Below are positions 34,513 through 42,742 of a DNA stretch of 64,000 nt, in pieces (within the stretch, counting starts at the first letter, position 1; every line of letters begins with the position of its first letter). A program made the position numbers and the translations under genes. The notes beneath the pieces were generated by a model. It was not told the DNA's origin and made no database searches. It saw only the letters and a list, made by a program, of their open reading frames with translations. Origin of the DNA: Megasphaera sp. UBA1696 (lineage in GTDB: Bacteria > Bacillota > Negativicutes > Veillonellales > Megasphaeraceae); the NCBI GenBank assembly GCA_002319965.1, contig DCJQ01000025.1:18759-82758 (forward strand), read 5' to 3'.

Positions 34513-35008
34513 AGATAAAACACGCTCCTTAATTGAATGTTATACACAATATGGAAGATTCCATACTGATAGGCTTAAGATAGCTATAAAGACGTCCTGC
34601 TGTATCTCATACAGAAGGCGCGAACAGCACACAAAGGTTCCAATGATGCATTCTGTTCACGTATCGACTATACACGTCCCATAATTGAAAAAAATGCAAT
34701 AAAACGCGGGAAGGTCCGACAATATTCAAAAAAAGTATTGCTAATATTCTCAATCTGTACTACTATTATAGTGGTATTACAGATTTGCACATTACCATAT
34801 CTCTTTTCAGAAATTGCTGACTATCACAAACCGAACGACTTTGTAACTTTTTCTTACAAGTTAATTATATGCCTAAGCAATGTTAAATTCAATAGGAATG
34901 TGATGCTAGTTTATGCATCGTTCAGTGCTATTTTGTAAACGTATACCGAAGTAGTGTATATTGTAGCGTTATTTTTGATATACACGATTAGTTAGTGGAG
35001 GTGTTAGC
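34513..35008. promoter_or_regulatory. Divergent PFOR/LysR control region with dyads
   Basis: This 496-bp AT-rich gap has no convincing gene. A perfect 8-bp inverted repeat AATCTGTA/TACAGATT lies at 34752-34759 and 34778-34785, with a further imperfect dyad inside (ACTACTAT/ATAGTGGT). For the LysR gene, TTGTAA (34933-34938) and TATATT (34957-34962) with an 18-bp spacer form a promoter, overlapped by TATAC/GTATA (34942-34946 and 34956-34960), a T-N11-A-like site. A weak extended -10 (TGTATAGT) on the minus strand may serve PFOR. Confidence 0.5.
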
Positions 35009-35920
35009 ATGGATTTTCATCATCTTAAATACTTTGTCGAAGTAGCAGACAAGAAGTCATTCAGCAAAGCAGCGCGAACACTGCATATTTCTCAGTCCGC
35101 CATCAGCCGTACCATCAAAGCCCTGGAAGAAGAACTGGGCGTCGTCCTTTTCATGCGAAATGCGAAGGCCGTCGAACTGACCGATGCCGGCACGATTTTC
35201 CTGTCCCATGCCAAACGGGTCGTCTTCATGTTCGAACATTTAAAGACCGACTTCGAAAATGAATTCAAATTGGAACAGGGCACGATTCTCATCGGCCTGC
35301 CCCCCATTACCGGTGCGCCGATCTTCGCCAACCTCTTAGGGGCTTTCAAGCAGGAATATCCTCAAATTGAACTGGACTTGTACGAACACGGCTCGAAGAA
35401 GGTCGAAATCAGCGTTCAGGAAGGCCTCATCGACCTGGGCATCGTCTGCACCCAGCCGAAGGAAAAGGATTTTGAATCGTTCTTCCTCACCCAGGATCCG
35501 ATGAACGTCATCATTCACCGCGACAACATCCTGTCCAAGGAAAAGACGATCCCCTTGAAGAAACTGGCCAACGAATCGCTGGTCCTCTACCGCGATGACT
35601 TCAACCTGCACGACGAAATCATCCAACACTGTAAGAAAATCGGCTTCCAGCCGAAAATCATCTTTGAAACGAGCCAGCGCGACCTCATGATTCAGACCGT
35701 CGTCGCCAACCTCGGCGTCGCCCTCCTGCCGAGCCGCCTGTGCCCGACGAAGGAAGCCAACCCCCGCGTCTCGGAATCGGTCGTCGTCCGACCTCTCGTC
35801 GAACCGGAAATCATGCACGTCCTCTACGTCATCTGGAAACGCGGCCACTACCTGTCCCATGCGGCTCAATTATGGCTCGACTTCGTCCGCAATAAGGCCC
35901 GCGTCATTTCCAACTTATAA
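35009..35920 (+). CDS. LysR-family transcriptional regulator
   Basis: 303 residues. N-terminal winged HTH (HHLKYFVEVADKKSFSKAAR, then LHISQSAISRTIKALEEELG) and a C-terminal periplasmic-binding-type effector domain. The divergent position to PFOR and the dyads in the shared gap suggest it may control PFOR and itself, which is inference. GGAGG lies before the ATG. Its stop codon overlaps the start of the next gene (TAATG), so that small membrane protein is translated with it. The ligand is unknown. Confidence 0.9.
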   Translation: MDFHHLKYFVEVADKKSFSKAARTLHISQSAISRTIKALEEELGVVLFMRNAKAVELTDAGTIFLSHAKRVVFMFEHLKTDFENEFKLEQGTILIGLPPITGAPIFANLLGAFKQEYPQIELDLYEHGSKKVEISVQEGLIDLGIVCTQPKEKDFESFFLTQDPMNVIIHRDNILSKEKTIPLKKLANESLVLYRDDFNLHDEIIQHCKKIGFQPKIIFETSQRDLMIQTVVANLGVALLPSRLCPTKEANPRVSESVVVRPLVEPEIMHVLYVIWKRGHYLSHAAQLWLDFVRNKARVISNL

Positions 35921-36315
35921 TGGCCGGGGAAAGACAAGGCCCCGCCGCTCTTGCCGGTTCCCTGAAAAGCCGGATACAGCGCGGCAGAAACGGTGTTCTC
36001 AAGCAGTATCGCCGTCTGTTACAGACTTGGCAGGGCCTGTCCAAAACACAGAGATACATCGTCGGCGCTGTCGTGCTTCTCCTGGCATGGAACCTGGTGC
36101 TGCAGGTCCAGCTTCTTACCTTGTCTAAGACCGTCGCTCTCCAACAAGTCCGCATCTCCCAGCTGGAGAAACAGGCTCAAAGACAGAATAACCTGCTCTA
36201 CTCAGCATCGGTCACCTTAAACGATATAGAAAAGAAATGGCATTCGTTGAACTTCCGTGTCCTTGAAAACACGTGGCGCATCGAAGAACCGAAAAAAAAC
36301 CCAGACTCCATGTGA
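35920..36315 (+). CDS. Small membrane-anchored coiled-coil protein, unrecognised
   Basis: 131 residues, not recognised. A basic N-terminus (residues 1-45, many Arg/Lys) precedes one membrane helix (YIVGAVVLLLAWNLVLQVQL, about 46-66) and a heptad-like, Gln/Lys-rich segment (RISQLEKQAQRQNNLLYSAS) that probably forms a coiled coil outside the membrane. Its ATG overlaps the LysR stop by one base, so it is cotranslated with the regulator. Its stop codon lies inside the loop of the terminator that follows. Confidence 0.75.
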   Translation: MAGERQGPAALAGSLKSRIQRGRNGVLKQYRRLLQTWQGLSKTQRYIVGAVVLLLAWNLVLQVQLLTLSKTVALQQVRISQLEKQAQRQNNLLYSASVTLNDIEKKWHSLNFRVLENTWRIEEPKKNPDSM

Positions 36316-36335
36316 TGAGTCTGGGTTTCCTTTTT
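36297..36335. terminator. Bidirectional terminator
   Basis: A perfect 12-bp stem AAACCCAGACTC/GAGTCTGGGTTT is followed by CCTTTTT on the plus strand and preceded by eight A. It serves the LysR-membrane protein pair and the converging HAD gene. Confidence 0.93.
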
Positions 36336-36347
36336 ATTAGAGATTTA

Positions 36348-37034
36348 TCATGCTTCAAGAAGCGCTTCAAAGGCTTCCGGTTCCGGAAGGGATGAAATGA
36401 TTTTCCAAGGTTCACACTTGGCCAAATCATCGTAGGAATGCCTTCCGGTAGCGACGCTGATGGTCCGGGCGCCAATGGCTTTCCCGCACTGAATGTCATG
36501 AGGCGTATCACCGATGACATACATGGCTTCAATGTCATCGCCCCAAGTCCGTTTGGCAATGGCCAGGGCATTGCGGGCCAAGTCGTCGCGGTAGTAGTAG
36601 TCGAAAGCAAAACCGGAATGGTCGAAATCAAAATACTGAGACAAGCCGAAGAAATCCATCTTCAGGCTGGCACCGACGCGGCTGTTCCCCGTCAGGAGGA
36701 GCTGCCGGTAGCCTTCCCTTCCATGGAAGAAGGCCAGGTTTTCTGCTGCATTCGGCAGGATGACGCCTTCGTGAGCCTTGCGTTTCAGCCATTTCAAGAG
36801 CTTTTGCTCATAATTGCGGCAAAAGGCAAAGACTTCTTCATCGGTCGGCATGACGCCCGTCGATTTATAGAGCAGCTGCTGACAAATATAATTATCGGTC
36901 CTGCCGCCGGCATCGATTTTCGGCACCGGTGTATCCTCCCCTTTTAAATCGCGGAGGACTTCTTTAATGGCATTCAATCCGGCATGACCGGTATTCAATA
37001 AGGTTCCGTCAATATCCCAGTATAATAATTTCAC
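36348..37034 (-). CDS. HAD-superfamily phosphatase
   Basis: 228 residues, starting at GTG 37034, which has GGAG eight bases upstream; ATG-initiated extension upstream lacks a ribosome site. HAD motifs: I YWDIDGTLLNTGHAG, II LLTGNS, and IV YVIGDTPHDIQCGKAIG, with a helical cap between. Phosphoglycolate phosphatase-like members with this pattern act on small phosphate esters, but the substrate cannot be told. It follows ackA by 25 bp on the same strand without a terminator, so it is probably cotranscribed. Confidence 0.87.
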   Translation of the reverse strand: MKLLYWDIDGTLLNTGHAGLNAIKEVLRDLKGEDTPVPKIDAGGRTDNYICQQLLYKSTGVMPTDEEVFAFCRNYEQKLLKWLKRKAHEGVILPNAAENLAFFHGREGYRQLLLTGNSRVGASLKMDFFGLSQYFDFDHSGFAFDYYYRDDLARNALAIAKRTWGDDIEAMYVIGDTPHDIQCGKAIGARTISVATGRHSYDDLAKCEPWKIISSLPEPEAFEALLEA

Positions 37035-37059
37035 AGTCTTCACTCCATTTGAGGCACTA

Positions 37060-38256
37060 TTACTGTTTGGATACGATGTCCTTCGTATCGCGGGCAATCA
37101 TGATTTCTTCGTTCGTCGGAATGACATACATCTTAACCGTCGAATCGTCGGTGCTGATCAAAGCGTCTTTGCCGCGGACGTCGTTGCGCTGCGGATCGAG
37201 TTTGGCACCGAGGTATTCGAGGCCTTCGGCAATGGCTGCACGGTCTTCAATGCCGTTTTCGCCGACACCGGCCGTAAAGGTGATGACGTCGACACCGCCC
37301 ATGGCAGCTGCGAAAGCACCGATTTCCTTGCGGACCTGATAGTGGAACATGTCGAGAGCCAGCTGAGCCCGTTCGTTGCCTTCACCGGCAGCTTTGCCGA
37401 GGTCGCGGAAGTCGCTGGAAACGCCGGAAATACCGAGGACACCGGACTGTTTGTTCATCAATTTGTCCATATCTTTCGTCGAAAGGTTATGGTTGTCCAT
37501 GACGTTGAGAACGATAGCCGGGTCGATATCGCCGCAGCGCGTGCCCATGAGGACGCCGGCCAAGGGAGTAAAGCCCATCGTCGTGTCGACGCATTTGCCG
37601 TATTTGATGGCAGCTAAGGACGAGCCGTTGCCGAGATGGCAGTTGATGATGCGCAGTTCTTCAACGGGTTTGCCCATGACTTTAGCAACTTCACCGGCGA
37701 CATAGCGATGGCTCGTGCCGTGGAAGCCGTAACGGCGGATATGATCTTTCTTATAGAGTTCGTACGGAAGGCCGTACATGAAGGCTTTCGCCGGCATGGT
37801 CTGATGGAAGGCCGTATCGAAGACGCCGACCTGAGGTACGCCGGGCATAATAGCCTTGCAGGCATTGATGCCGATGATGTTCGGCGGATTGTGAAGCGGA
37901 GCCATGGCCGAGCATTTTTCCAAGGCTTTCATGACTTCGTCCGTAATGAGCGTAGAAGCAGCGAATTCTTCACCGCCATGGACGACGCGGTGGCCGACAG
38001 CATCGATCGCATCCATCGATTTGATGACGCCGCATTCAGCGTCGGTCAAAATGTCGAGGACTAACTTTACGGCTACCTGGTGATCCGGAATGGACTGTTT
38101 GATTTCTTTTTTCTGACCATTCCATTTGTGGGTCAGCTGCGAATCGGTGAGGCCGATTTTTTCGACCAACCCTTTTGCCATTACTTCTTCATTATCCATG
38201 TTGACGAGCTGATACTTCAAAGATGAGCTTCCGCAGTTTACAACCAATACGATCAT
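37060..38256 (-). CDS. ackA: Acetate kinase
   Basis: 398 residues, normal length. It makes ATP from acetyl phosphate (and the reverse). ASKHA-fold motifs: VLVVNCGSSSLKYQLV at the N-terminus, VGHRVVHGGEEF, FDTAFHQTMP, RRYGFHGTSHRYVA, INCHLGNGSSLAAIK and FTAGVGENG. Together with PFOR it accounts for acetate formation. pta is not in the window. It starts 31 bp after a lipoprotein gene and is probably in that transcript. Confidence 0.97.
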   Translation of the reverse strand: MIVLVVNCGSSSLKYQLVNMDNEEVMAKGLVEKIGLTDSQLTHKWNGQKKEIKQSIPDHQVAVKLVLDILTDAECGVIKSMDAIDAVGHRVVHGGEEFAASTLITDEVMKALEKCSAMAPLHNPPNIIGINACKAIMPGVPQVGVFDTAFHQTMPAKAFMYGLPYELYKKDHIRRYGFHGTSHRYVAGEVAKVMGKPVEELRIINCHLGNGSSLAAIKYGKCVDTTMGFTPLAGVLMGTRCGDIDPAIVLNVMDNHNLSTKDMDKLMNKQSGVLGISGVSSDFRDLGKAAGEGNERAQLALDMFHYQVRKEIGAFAAAMGGVDVITFTAGVGENGIEDRAAIAEGLEYLGAKLDPQRNDVRGKDALISTDDSTVKMYVIPTNEEIMIARDTKDIVSKQ

Positions 38257-38287
38257 GAAATTTTACCCTCTTTCGTGTGTTTTAAAA

Positions 38288-38824
38288 TTACTTGAGCTGG
38301 CCAAATACGTGGTCAACTACTTCCTTCGCCAGTTCATCACCGTCTTTGTACATGTACATGACGTGCCAAATCTGGCCATTATCTTCAAAGAAGAAACTCC
38401 GCACGGTGAGCTTCGCCGGCTGGCCGTTCAAGGGCTCCGTATAGGAGGCATCGACGACGGTGGCCTTGCGCCTGCTCTCTTCGGCTTCGGTAATCTTCGT
38501 TTGCAGATCAGATACATCCGGTGTCTGTTTCAGCATGGCAACGTACTTGTCAGCCATGGCAACAGGCGTCGTTTCGCCGGCTGTTTCAGAAACAGCGACG
38601 ACATTGATGTGTTTGTCATTGTTAATATACATCATGCCTTCGCCGTCCTGGCGATTCACGTGTGCCAGGTCAAACGGGGTCATGACGTACACTTCCGAAT
38701 TTCCGGCCTTCAACTGGACATAGCCGAAACTGTATTCTTCAAGCATCGTATTGCTGCCACAGCCGGCTAACAATACGGCAGCTGAGACCATGGCCGCAGC
38801 TGCAAGTCCTTTCAATCCCTTCAT
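38288..38824 (-). CDS. Predicted lipoprotein of unknown function
   Basis: 178 residues. A lipoprotein signal peptide with lipobox LLAGC (Cys22) anchors it to a membrane. The mature part is a mixed alpha/beta domain of about 150 residues with no motif I recognise; it resembles small PsbP/DUF-type outer-surface lipoproteins only in overall layout. The upstream promoter reads through it to ackA. Function unknown. Confidence 0.8.
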   Translation of the reverse strand: MKGLKGLAAAAMVSAAVLLAGCGSNTMLEEYSFGYVQLKAGNSEVYVMTPFDLAHVNRQDGEGMMYINNDKHINVVAVSETAGETTPVAMADKYVAMLKQTPDVSDLQTKITEAEESRRKATVVDASYTEPLNGQPAKLTVRSFFFEDNGQIWHVMYMYKDGDELAKEVVDHVFGQLK

Positions 38825-38860
38825 ACAATCACCTATTTATGCTTTCTACAGACTAGGTTC

Positions 38861-38889
38861 ATTATAGCATAAAAGACTTATAGCGTCAT
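38861..38889 (-). promoter_or_regulatory. Promoter of lipoprotein-ackA unit
   Basis: Minus-strand ATGACG (38884-38889) and TATAAT (38861-38866) have a 17-bp spacer and lie about 40 bp before the lipoprotein start. Confidence 0.6.
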
Positions 38890-38959
38890 CTAAAAAAAGC
38901 AGGAATTGGAAATACTTTGGCTATCCCGTCAAACAGCCAAAAAGAATGGCCGGTCTGCA

Positions 38960-38988
38960 TTGACGATTTTCTTTACCTTCCGTATACT
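38960..38988 (+). promoter_or_regulatory. Promoter of tmcAL
   Basis: TTGACG (38960-38965) and TATACT (38983-38988) with a 17-bp spacer lie about 120 bp before the tmcAL start. The rest of the 38890-39107 gap has no visible gene. Confidence 0.7.
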
Positions 38989-39107
38989 TATAAACAACTT
39001 ATACTGTGTTTCTTCGTGAAATACGGCCTTTTCCGGACGGTGCCGCCAGATGCTGCGGCCTCGCCCCGTTCAGATATTGTGAAATTTAGAACGTAAAGGA
39101 GACTGCT

Positions 39108-40319
39108 ATGGAAGCCATTGCCGTCATCGCCGAATTTAATCCCTTTCACACCGGCCATGCCTACTTACTGTCGGAAATCCGCCGCCAGAGCCCGGCCGAT
39201 ACGGCCGTCATCGTCATCATGAGCGGCGCCTTCGTCCAGCGCGGCGAACCGGCCCTCTTTGACAAGTGGCACCGCGCCTGTTGGGCCGTCCGCAGCGGAG
39301 CCGATGCCGTCTTTGAACTGCCTGCCGTCTATGCCCTCTCGAGTGCCGCCGGCTTTGCCTCAGGCGGCGTCCGTTTAGCCTGTCGACTTGGCTGTACGTC
39401 CCTTGCCTGCGGTGTCGAAGCGGGCACGGCTGCCGACTTTCTCCGCCTGGGAAAAACAGCGTTGAGCCTTTCGTACGATGAATCGACAAAGACGGCTACG
39501 GCCGGCCGTAATCAGACAAACGACCTGGCAAAGGCCCTGCCGGAACTGGCCGGCCTTTTGGAACAGCCCAATTCCCTCTTGGCCCTTGAATATGCCAAAG
39601 CCATCCTCGCCCTGCCGTCGCCCCTTGCGATGCAAACCATCCCCCGCCGCGGAAGCCATGCCGAAAACAGCTTCGATGGCCCTTTCACCAGTGCCTCGGC
39701 CATCCGCCGGGAACTGAAAAAAGGCGTTTCGGCCCGCGTCGCAGCCTATCTGCCTCCGACCAACCGAAGCGATATCGAAGCCCTATTGAAAGCCGGTTCC
39801 TTTACGGATTACGACCGCTACGGCGATTTCGTCAGCCTTGAAGGGCGCCTCCTGACGCCGGAGCAGCTCTGCCGCCTTCCGGCTTTTACCGAAGGCCTCG
39901 AAAACCGTTGGCATAAAGCCTTTTCTACCCTTTCGACATATGATGAAGCCCTGTCAGCCATCAAGACCAAGCGCTATGCCTTCAGCCGCTTATGCCGCAT
40001 GGGAGCCTACACGGTTCTCCAGCCGTCACAGGACTTCTTCAACGAATCTTACCAAGAAGGACCGCAATACGGCCGCATCCTGGCCTTCAACGAACGCGGC
40101 GCCGCCTTCTTAAAACAGGCTAAAGAAACGTTTCCCATCATGACCAGACCGGCGCAGGCAAAAAAAATCCTGTCCCCTTTAGGACAGGCACAGCTTACCT
40201 TCGATATCCGGGCCGACGACATTCAAGCCCTCTCCTTCCGCAGCGCCGCTTACCGCCAAGGACGAAGGGACTATTATACCGCTCCCTGCTATCTCCCCCA
40301 AGCGAATCATGAACGGTAA
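39108..40319 (+). CDS. tmcAL: tRNA(Met) cytidine acetate ligase TmcAL
   Basis: 403 residues. It activates acetate with ATP and acetylates C34 of elongator tRNA-Met. N-terminal nucleotidyltransferase motif AVIAEFNPFHTGHAYLL (HxGH type), then SGAFVQRGEPALFDKW and FELPAVYALSSAAGFASGGV, and a helical C-terminal tRNA-binding domain. AAAGGAG lies before the ATG. It is divergent from the lipoprotein-ackA unit; acetate is the product or substrate of both, which may be coincidence. Confidence 0.93.
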   Translation: MEAIAVIAEFNPFHTGHAYLLSEIRRQSPADTAVIVIMSGAFVQRGEPALFDKWHRACWAVRSGADAVFELPAVYALSSAAGFASGGVRLACRLGCTSLACGVEAGTAADFLRLGKTALSLSYDESTKTATAGRNQTNDLAKALPELAGLLEQPNSLLALEYAKAILALPSPLAMQTIPRRGSHAENSFDGPFTSASAIRRELKKGVSARVAAYLPPTNRSDIEALLKAGSFTDYDRYGDFVSLEGRLLTPEQLCRLPAFTEGLENRWHKAFSTLSTYDEALSAIKTKRYAFSRLCRMGAYTVLQPSQDFFNESYQEGPQYGRILAFNERGAAFLKQAKETFPIMTRPAQAKKILSPLGQAQLTFDIRADDIQALSFRSAAYRQGRRDYYTAPCYLPQANHER

Positions 40320-40344
40320 TATCCGGTTATTTTTATCCGTATAT

Positions 40345-40373
40345 TTGTTTTACAGCCCGAAATCTGTTATCAT
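40345..40373 (+). promoter_or_regulatory. Possible gltS promoter
   Basis: TTGTTT (40345-40350) and TATCAT (40368-40373) are 17 bp apart, about 80 bp before the GTG start. Confidence 0.4.
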
Positions 40374-40453
40374 AAGTACTGTATTTTTTATTTTTTCATA
40401 ACCTATTTCATCGATTCTGCCCATAATCGGTAAAATATGAAGGGGGCTTATTT

Positions 40454-41716
40454 GTGGCTGTAAATCTTAATATTTATCAAACATTAGCCGCAGCGATTGT
40501 CGTTTACTATACAGGCGTATTCTTGCGTGCAAAATTCGACGTCCTGCGCAAGTACTGTATCCCCGCTCCGGTCGTCGGAGGCATCTTATTCGCTATCATC
40601 AACTGCATTCTCTATACGCAGGGCCTTTGGCAGTACGAGCAGGATACGATCATGCAAAACATCTGTATGATGCTCTTTTTCACCAGCGTCGGCTACACGG
40701 CCAGCATCAGCCTCATCAAACGAGGCGGTATCATGGTCTTTAAAATGGCCATCGTCACGACGATTCTCATTACCGCCCAGAATATCATTGGGGTGAGCCT
40801 GGCGACGGTCTTCGACCTCAGTCCCCTCATGGGACTGGCAACGGGCTCGGTTCCCATGGTCGGCGGTCACGGCACGGCAGCGGCCTTCGGTCCTTTGCTG
40901 GAAGACATCGGCCTTGACAGCGGCGTCACCATTTCCGTCGCCGCCGCTACCTTCGGTCTCGTCGCCGGCGGTGTCATCGGCGGTCCGATTGGGGAAGGAT
41001 TGATTCACAAACACCATCTGGTCAGCTCGGCTGAATCAGAACGGTTTGATCCCTCGGCCAACGCCGACGCCGTATCGCGGTTAAAAGCCGTGGCCGGCGA
41101 TAAGGAACGGGCGGAAAACGCCATCAAGATTGAAAATAAAATCGGCCAGACCATCGACAACTACCGCTTCATGAACGCCATGGCCCACCTCTTTCTGGCC
41201 ATGGGTCTCGGAACGATCGTCAGCGGCTTTTTCAGCAGCATCGGTCTCGTCTTCCCGGGCTATATCGGCTCGATGATCGTCGCTGCCGTCATCCGCAACA
41301 TCGCCGACTTCACGCACAGCTTCAAAGTCTACCAGCACGAAAGTGAAGTCCTGGGCAACCTCAGCCTGACCGTCTTTTTGACCTGCGTCCTCATGAGCCT
41401 CAAGCTCTGGCAGCTGGCAGACCTCGCCGTACCTTTAGTCGTCATGCTCCTCAGCCAGGCCTTGTTCATGGCACTCTTTGCCTACTTCATCGTCTTCCGC
41501 ATCATGGGCCGCGACTACGAAGCCGCCGTCATGACCAGCGGCGTCTGCGGCTTCGGTTTAGGTGCTACGCCCAACGCCATCGCCAACATGACGGCTATGA
41601 CGGAAATCTTCGGCCCGGCACCGACAGCCTTTTTCGTTATCCCCCTCATCGGGTCCTTAATCATTGACCCGGTCAATGCCACGATCATTACGGTATTCAT
41701 CAATATCCTCCATTAA
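40454..41716 (+). CDS. gltS: Sodium/glutamate symporter
   Basis: 420 residues with about ten to twelve membrane helices and two inverted halves. Family signatures: FTSVGYTAS, the reentrant loop ATGSVPMVGGHGTAAAFGP in the first half and GVCGFGLGATPNAIANM in the second. It takes up glutamate with sodium across the inner membrane. The start is GTG at 40454, preceded by AAGGGGG. It converges on, and overlaps by 4 bp, the sel1-repeat gene. Confidence 0.93.
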   Translation: MAVNLNIYQTLAAAIVVYYTGVFLRAKFDVLRKYCIPAPVVGGILFAIINCILYTQGLWQYEQDTIMQNICMMLFFTSVGYTASISLIKRGGIMVFKMAIVTTILITAQNIIGVSLATVFDLSPLMGLATGSVPMVGGHGTAAAFGPLLEDIGLDSGVTISVAAATFGLVAGGVIGGPIGEGLIHKHHLVSSAESERFDPSANADAVSRLKAVAGDKERAENAIKIENKIGQTIDNYRFMNAMAHLFLAMGLGTIVSGFFSSIGLVFPGYIGSMIVAAVIRNIADFTHSFKVYQHESEVLGNLSLTVFLTCVLMSLKLWQLADLAVPLVVMLLSQALFMALFAYFIVFRIMGRDYEAAVMTSGVCGFGLGATPNAIANMTAMTEIFGPAPTAFFVIPLIGSLIIDPVNATIITVFINILH

Positions 41717-42519
41717 TCGTCCTGACTTTTGTTTCGCCAATACACAGCTTCATCATGATCCATTTCTACGCCATCGCCCCTTTCCAGGGCGGTGGCGTAA
41801 TTTTTCATGCCCTCTTTATAGCCGGATGCGGCAGACTGGGCAAACCAATAGGCAGCCTGAATGCTGTCATGGGCGACACCGTGGCCGTCGCGGTAGAGGA
41901 CACCCAAGTTGTTCTGCGCCGGCCCGTCACCGGCCATGGCCGCTTCATAGTACCAGTGCGCAGCCAGTTCCCAGTCTTGAGGAACGCCGTACCCCTTTTC
42001 ATAGAGATAGCCGAGATTGTTTCCGGCAATGACATTTCCCTGATCCGCCGCCTTGGCATACCAATAGGCGGCTTTTTCATAATCCGGTTCCCCGGTGTAG
42101 CCGAACTGATACATGATGGCCGCATTGCACTGGCCGTCGTCGTCATCGTGTTCAGCCGCCCGCCGATACCAATACAAGGCCTTTTCGTAATCCTGAGGGA
42201 GATCCTCCCCTGTTTCATAGAGATGGCCTAAATTATTCTCAGCCGCCCCATAACCCCGGCTGGCTGCCGCACCGTACCAAAGGACAGCCTGTTCGATATC
42301 GCGCTCCGTGCCTAACCCATGCTCATACTGATAGCCCAAGTTATACTGACCGGCAGCATGGCCGCCCTTAGCCGATCGACTGTACCAGTAAAAAGCCTTC
42401 TTATATAAATCATCTTTATCTTCTATATCGGCGTCAAAAGCGTCAAAGAAATAATCGTCTCCCATGGCACATTGGGCGGCTGCATCGCCGCGAAAGGCCA
42501 GTCGTTCTCTTTCGTCCAT
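41713..42519 (-). CDS. Sel1-repeat (TPR-like) protein
   Basis: 268 residues made of about six Sel1 repeats, each with the AxYWYxxAAxxG...AQxNLGxLYexG pattern (for example AQNNLGVLYRDGHGVAHD). No signal peptide, so cytoplasmic. Such proteins are scaffolds in signalling or stress responses; the partner is unknown. Divergent from clpB with facing promoters. The extreme C-terminus overlaps the gltS stop on the other strand. Confidence 0.88.
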   Translation of the reverse strand: MDERERLAFRGDAAAQCAMGDDYFFDAFDADIEDKDDLYKKAFYWYSRSAKGGHAAGQYNLGYQYEHGLGTERDIEQAVLWYGAAASRGYGAAENNLGHLYETGEDLPQDYEKALYWYRRAAEHDDDDGQCNAAIMYQFGYTGEPDYEKAAYWYAKAADQGNVIAGNNLGYLYEKGYGVPQDWELAAHWYYEAAMAGDGPAQNNLGVLYRDGHGVAHDSIQAAYWFAQSAASGYKEGMKNYATALERGDGVEMDHDEAVYWRNKSQDD

Positions 42520-42575
42520 CGTCGGACTCCTTTCATCTGTCTCCCTTGACGGAGGACAATCTTTATACTGCCTCG

Positions 42576-42604
42576 ATTGTAGGGGAAAGGCCGAAGGCTG
42601 TCAA
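42576..42604 (-). promoter_or_regulatory. Promoter of the sel1-repeat gene
   Basis: Minus-strand TTGACA (42599-42604) and TACAAT (42576-42581) with a 17-bp spacer. Confidence 0.75.
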
Positions 42605-42640
42605 CAAAGTCTTTTCCAAAACATTTACAATTTTTTCTTT

Positions 42641-42676
42641 TTGACATATTGACTTTTTGACTTTTACAGCTATAAT
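42641..42676 (+). promoter_or_regulatory. clpB promoter with three tandem TTGAC repeats
   Basis: TATAAT at 42671-42676 is preceded by TTGAC boxes at 42641, 42649 and 42657, exactly 8 bp apart; the middle one (TTGACT) gives a 16-bp spacer. No CIRCE element is seen. CtsR boxes are GTCAAA repeats of period 10, so the 8-bp period here does not fit well. Confidence 0.65.
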
Positions 42677-42742
42677 GATACTAGAAGCTAGCGAAAAGCT
42701 CCTAATCCTGAATACAATCGCCATAATAAGGAGGTCTTACTT

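Noticed and set aside
34738..34938. Small open frame in the PFOR/LysR gap
   Set aside because: No ribosome site, overlaps the inverted repeat and LysR promoter region, and has AT-driven hydrophobic composition only.
42641..42663. CtsR operator at clpB
   Set aside because: CtsR boxes repeat every 10 bp (GGTCAAA-N3-GGTCAAA); here the period is 8 bp. Kept only as an unexplained repeat.
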